Shown: positions 6,667-9,120 of the stretch, in pieces
Layout: every line of letters starts with the position of its first letter
Position numbering within the stretch: the stretch's first letter is position 1
Origin: an uncultured Prevotellaceae bacterium
GTDB taxonomy: Bacteria; Bacteroidota; Bacteroidia; Bacteroidales; Bacteroidaceae
Assembly (NCBI GenBank): GCA_902775075.1
Contig: CACYKX010000134.1
Span: 1-9,120, forward strand
Length of the DNA: 9,120 bases
Direction of reading: 5' to 3'
Notes under the pieces: model-generated
What the model saw: the letters and a program-made list of their open reading frames with translations, nothing else
Told to the model about the DNA's origin: nothing
The model's database searches: none
Made by a program: the position numbers and the translations under genes

Positions 6667-8298
6667 ATGAAATTAGATAAAGTATTATTATTCATGTTGG
6701 GTGGTGCTTTGATCACCACTTCATGTAATGATTTGGATGAAGCCGAGCCAAAGGGTAATCCTTTAACAAAGGCTCAGAATTTAGCTACTAATGAGGTGAT
6801 ACCATCTCGTGTTGATGCTACATTCGCCGGTTTGTTCAATTATTTAGGTAATCCATGTATTGCTTCTCCTAGTAAACTTCGTCCTGATGATTGCGGTGCT
6901 GTTTCTGCCGCAATCTCAAATGATGCAGAGGGTGCTGATCTCGCATTTGCAGATAATGGATATAACTGGTATTTATCGGCTGATGCGTTGAGTACTCGTA
7001 ATGCAAACTATGCTAATCCTTATCAGCGATATGTAACGCCTTATCGTCAGATTGGTATTGCTAATCAGATTATTGCTTCATTTGGTGCGGATGTAAGTGA
7101 TCCTCATTCTATCAACGAGATTGCTCAAGCTCGTGCAATCCGTGCTTTCGATTATATGCAGTTGGCTCCATATTTCCAGTTTGGATATGCTTCGTCTGCT
7201 GATAAGCCATGTGTTCCTATCTTGAAGACTGGTGTAGACTTCTCTAACAATCCTCGTGCTACTGTAAAAGAGGTTTACGATAGTATCTTGGTTGACTTAG
7301 ACTATGCGATTAATCATCTTACAAAAGATAGAGCTTCTAAGCAGTATGTCAATATAAATGTAGCTTACGGTCTGCGTGCTCGTGCTAATTTGGCTATGGG
7401 TAATTGGGCTGCTGCAGCAGCTGATGCAGAAGAGGCAATGAAGGGTTACACTCCGGCTTCTATAAAAGAGGTAAGTGTTCCTGGCTTTGATGATATTAAT
7501 GCAGAAAACTGGATCTGGGGTGTTGACATAACTCCTGATAAGATAACCGGAGACAAGAACTATGCAGCTCCTGCATCTTGGTTGTCTGCTTTCACTGGTG
7601 ATGGATATAGTCCGGCAACCGGTAATGTGCCTGTTATCAATAAGCTTCTTTATGATAAGATTCCTAGTACAGACGTTCGTAAGGGATGGTGGCTTGATGA
7701 GAAGAAACATTCACCAAACTGGGAAAATCTTACTTGGAATGGTGCTAAAGGTGATGAAATTGCAGATCTCGTTATTGAAAATGTCAAAGAGCCTATGGCT
7801 CCTTATTCTAATATCAAGTTCGGTGAAGTAGGTGGCGTTGGTGATAACCAGAATCTGAGTGACTTCCCTTTGATGCGTGTTGAGGAAATGATCCTTATCG
7901 AGGCAGAGGGCTTGTTGAAGAGTGGAAATGAAGCTAAGGCTAAGAAAGTGTTGGAAGATTTTGTTAGAACTTACAGAGATCCTAGCTATTCAGCAAGTGC
8001 TTCTGGTAGAAACCTTGCAGATGAAATCTGGTTCCAGCGTCGTGTAGAGCTTTGGGGTGAAGGCTTCTTCACAAGTGATGCAAAGCGTCTTGGTAAACCA
8101 ATAGTTCGTTTCCATGGTGATAAAACAACCAACTTTGCAGCAAACTTTACATTTAATATTGAGGCAACAGATGGTTGGCTTAACATGCGCTTCCCACAGG
8201 ATGAGAAGGATAATAACTTAGGTATCGTTGATAACGAGGGTGGTAAGCAGCCTGTTCCTAACCAGAATCCTTCACTTCGTGATGGCGTTACAGATTAA
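6667..8298 (+). CDS. susD: SusD/RagB-family surface lipoprotein, nutrient-binding partner of SusC
   Basis: This 543-residue protein is the lid and binding lipoprotein that caps the adjacent SusC barrel and delivers ligand to it. The signal peptide ends in TTSC, so the mature protein starts at C20, followed by the acidic NDLDEAE expected for surface export. Family features are visible in order: an alpha-helical N-terminal region with ARAIRAFDYMQLAPYFQ (about 155-171), a TPR-like helix pair VAYGLRARANLAMGNWAAA (232-250), a variable loop-rich region (about 262-400) likely to shape the ligand pocket, then PLMRVEEMILIEAEGLLKSG (401-420) and FQRRVELWGEG (456-466), both typical SusD signatures. It begins 23 nt after susC and shares its transcript. 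The operon ends with hairpins and a terminator after this gene, and no degradative enzyme follows, so the ligand (glycan or peptide) remains unknown. The symbol is used as a family name only. Confidence 0.96.
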   Translation: MKLDKVLLFMLGGALITTSCNDLDEAEPKGNPLTKAQNLATNEVIPSRVDATFAGLFNYLGNPCIASPSKLRPDDCGAVSAAISNDAEGADLAFADNGYNWYLSADALSTRNANYANPYQRYVTPYRQIGIANQIIASFGADVSDPHSINEIAQARAIRAFDYMQLAPYFQFGYASSADKPCVPILKTGVDFSNNPRATVKEVYDSILVDLDYAINHLTKDRASKQYVNINVAYGLRARANLAMGNWAAAAADAEEAMKGYTPASIKEVSVPGFDDINAENWIWGVDITPDKITGDKNYAAPASWLSAFTGDGYSPATGNVPVINKLLYDKIPSTDVRKGWWLDEKKHSPNWENLTWNGAKGDEIADLVIENVKEPMAPYSNIKFGEVGGVGDNQNLSDFPLMRVEEMILIEAEGLLKSGNEAKAKKVLEDFVRTYRDPSYSASASGRNLADEIWFQRRVELWGEGFFTSDAKRLGKPIVRFHGDKTTNFAANFTFNIEATDGWLNMRFPQDEKDNNLGIVDNEGGKQPVPNQNPSLRDGVTD

Positions 8299-8442
8299 AC
8301 TTACTAATAGTAAGGTTAATGGTGACAACCTTTTGTTTAAATTATGTTTTTAGATTTATGTGGGAACACATGAGCTAAAGATAAAATATTTGTAGGAAAT
8401 AAGGTTAACCTTCGTTGTTAACCTATTTCTCTCTCGTCTTTC
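8299..8442 (+). other. Structured 3' untranslated region of the susC/susD transcript
   Basis: No gene is seen between the susD stop and the terminator. Several small hairpins can form. CTTAC/GTAAG (8300-8304 with 8310-8314) competes with AAGGTT/AACCTT (8312-8317 with 8327-8332). ATGTG/CACAT (8358-8362 with 8367-8371) closes a GGAA tetraloop. GGTTAAC/GTTAACC (8403-8409 with 8417-8423) is extended by AAAT/ATTT through a bulged A at 8401, giving a stem over 8397-8428. These may stabilise the mRNA 3' end or give rise to a 3'-derived small RNA, but I see no separate promoter in this stretch. Confidence 0.45.
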
Positions 8443-8474
8443 GAGGTCGGCTAGTGATAGCCGGCCTCATTTTG
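8443..8474 (+). terminator. Intrinsic terminator of the susC/susD operon
   Basis: GAGGTCGGCT (8443-8452) pairs with AGCCGGCCTC (8459-8468) in a 10-bp GC-rich stem with one G-T wobble and a 6-nt loop, followed by ATTTTGTT. It lies 145 nt after the susD stop, with no gene between. Confidence 0.85.
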
Positions 8475-8565
8475 TTATATAAGGGAGAAAGACTGAAAAT
8501 ATATCTCTATTGTGGGTAATATATACTATTTGAACATTAAAAAATGGTTAAAGTGATTCCCAGAG

Positions 8566-8596
8566 TTGGACATGTGAGGAAATTGGTGTAACTTTA
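8566..8596 (+). promoter_or_regulatory. Probable promoter of the small lipoprotein / GLPGLI unit
   Basis: TTG at 8566-8568 is followed after 20 nt by TAACTTTA at 8589-8596, which matches the Bacteroidota TAnnTTTG element except for the last base. Transcription would begin at about 8601-8605, leaving a 15-20 nt leader before the ATG at 8619. Its position after the terminator at 8443-8474 supports a separate unit. The remaining stretch 8475-8565 is AT-rich with nothing recognised. Confidence 0.5.
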
Positions 8597-8618
8597 CATA
8601 TTGAAAGATTAATAAACC

Positions 8619-8816
8619 ATGAAACACTTCTCTGTTTACTTTTTTATCGCTTTAGAATTCTTCATATTATGCTCATGTAGGCATGATATTGATACAAAGT
8701 TATCTGAAACTATCCTCTCATGTGATAATGTGCCAAATACTTTAATAAAAGGAGTTGCAACAAATGAACAAATCTCGGCGACTCAAAAGCGCATGATGGA
8801 GGAATGTAGTAACTGA
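8619..8816 (+). CDS. Small putative lipoprotein, no recognised family
   Basis: This is a 65-codon frame starting with an ATG and ending at TGA 8814-8816. Residues 1-17 have the shape of an export signal (MKHFSVYFFIALEFFIL), though a Glu at position 13 within the hydrophobic part is unusual. LCSC at 17-20 is a possible lipobox with C20 as the lipid-bearing residue; a Cys at the -2 position is not typical. The mature part would be about 46 residues and includes two more Cys (35 and 62). I recognise no family. The promoter-like element just upstream and the 28-nt gap to an exported GLPGLI-family gene suggest a real co-transcribed gene. The alternatives are a degraded remnant of a larger lipoprotein or a chance frame. 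No function can be assigned. Confidence 0.55.
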   Translation: MKHFSVYFFIALEFFILCSCRHDIDTKLSETILSCDNVPNTLIKGVATNEQISATQKRMMEECSN

Positions 8817-8844
8817 TAGACAAACAATTAAATTTAAATATATT

Positions 8845-9120
8845 ATGAGAGAGATACTTGCGTTTTTATTTTTTATTTCTTTGTCAACTACCGCACAAAC
8901 CGTAGTTGATACTGTTCGTTATCGGTTCTCGTATGCGATGAAGGTAACCACAACAGAGACTGCCAAAAAACAATATGATGACGAGTTAAGTGTAGATATA
9001 GGAGATCATATAACTTATTGCTATAGTAGATTTGATGAAGATAATACTGCATTATATGAGAAGATAAAAAAATCGGGTGGTAGTGCTGCTGATTATCTAG
9101 CTCAGCAAGGTCCTATTAGT
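8845..9120 (+). CDS. GLPGLI family protein, N-terminal part (3' end outside window)
   Basis: The frame opens with ATG at 8845 and stays open for 92 codons to the window edge. Residues 1-17 are a signal peptide (MREILAFLFFISLSTTA) with likely cleavage before QTVVD, so the protein is exported, probably to the periplasm. The segment VRYRFSYAMKVTTTETAKKQ, followed by LSVDIGDHITYCYSRFDEDN, matches the N-terminal pattern of the GLPGLI family: a beta strand YxxxYxM, then LxIGxxxxxFYS. The motif that names the family lies further on and is not in the window, so this call rests on the N-terminal pattern. Family function is not established; as I recall, members often neighbour genes for TonB-linked or carboxypeptidase-regulatory-like outer-membrane proteins. 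The gene starts 28 nt after the small lipoprotein gene, with AT-rich spacing and no strong Shine-Dalgarno, as is usual in this phylum. Confidence 0.75.
   Translation, partial: MREILAFLFFISLSTTAQTVVDTVRYRFSYAMKVTTTETAKKQYDDELSVDIGDHITYCYSRFDEDNTALYEKIKKSGGSAADYLAQQGPIS

Noticed and set aside
7297..7710. 137-codon minus-strand open frame inside susD
   Set aside because: It is antisense to a certain SusD coding region, and its Ile/Ser/Cys-rich composition is typical of a shadow frame.

Overview
The window reads as a chromosomal segment of a gut-type member of the Bacteroidota, most like the Prevotella/Segatella group. The reasons are a SusC/SusD outer-membrane import pair, surface lipoproteins with DUF4302 and BACON-like domains, a GLPGLI-family gene, Bacteroidota-style promoters (TTTG or TTG, about 20 nt, then TAnnTTTG) and AT-rich ribosome-binding regions without a strong Shine-Dalgarno. 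The species is inferred from style only. All genes lie on the + strand.

Region 1 (1-2830) is the 3' end of an operon whose earlier genes lie outside the window. It holds a DUF4302 lipoprotein gene that is interrupted by a frame break near 413-440, so it appears as two overlapping reading frames (1-453 and 440-1600). After 4 nt comes an intact lipoprotein with two BACON-like domains (1605-2765). The two proteins share a C-terminal module and a basic tail. A strong hairpin terminator (about 2783-2830) closes the unit. In related loci such lipoproteins accompany a SusC/D transporter, so they are probably accessory surface binding proteins of an upstream, unseen importer.

Region 2 (2829-3418) has no gene. 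It contains five contiguous 22-bp tandem repeats, an AT-rich stretch, a well-matched promoter (3214-3245) and a leader of about 170 nt.

Region 3 (3419-8474) is a two-gene SusC/SusD operon with a structured 3' untranslated region and a terminator at 8443-8474. No glycosidase, peptidase or regulator lies between promoter and terminator, so the imported substrate cannot be named. Its codon use (many T-ending codons such as GGT, GCT, CGT) differs clearly from Region 1 (many C-ending codons such as ACC, GCC, ATC).

Region 4 (8566-9120) starts a new unit: a promoter-like element, a 65-residue putative lipoprotein with no family I recognise, and the first 92 codons of a GLPGLI-family exported protein that runs off the window.

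I see no RNA genes, insertion sequences, CRISPR arrays or phage genes. The points most worth checking are the frame break, the tandem repeats with co-varying hairpin arms, the paralogous lipoprotein pair and the small lipoprotein/GLPGLI pair.
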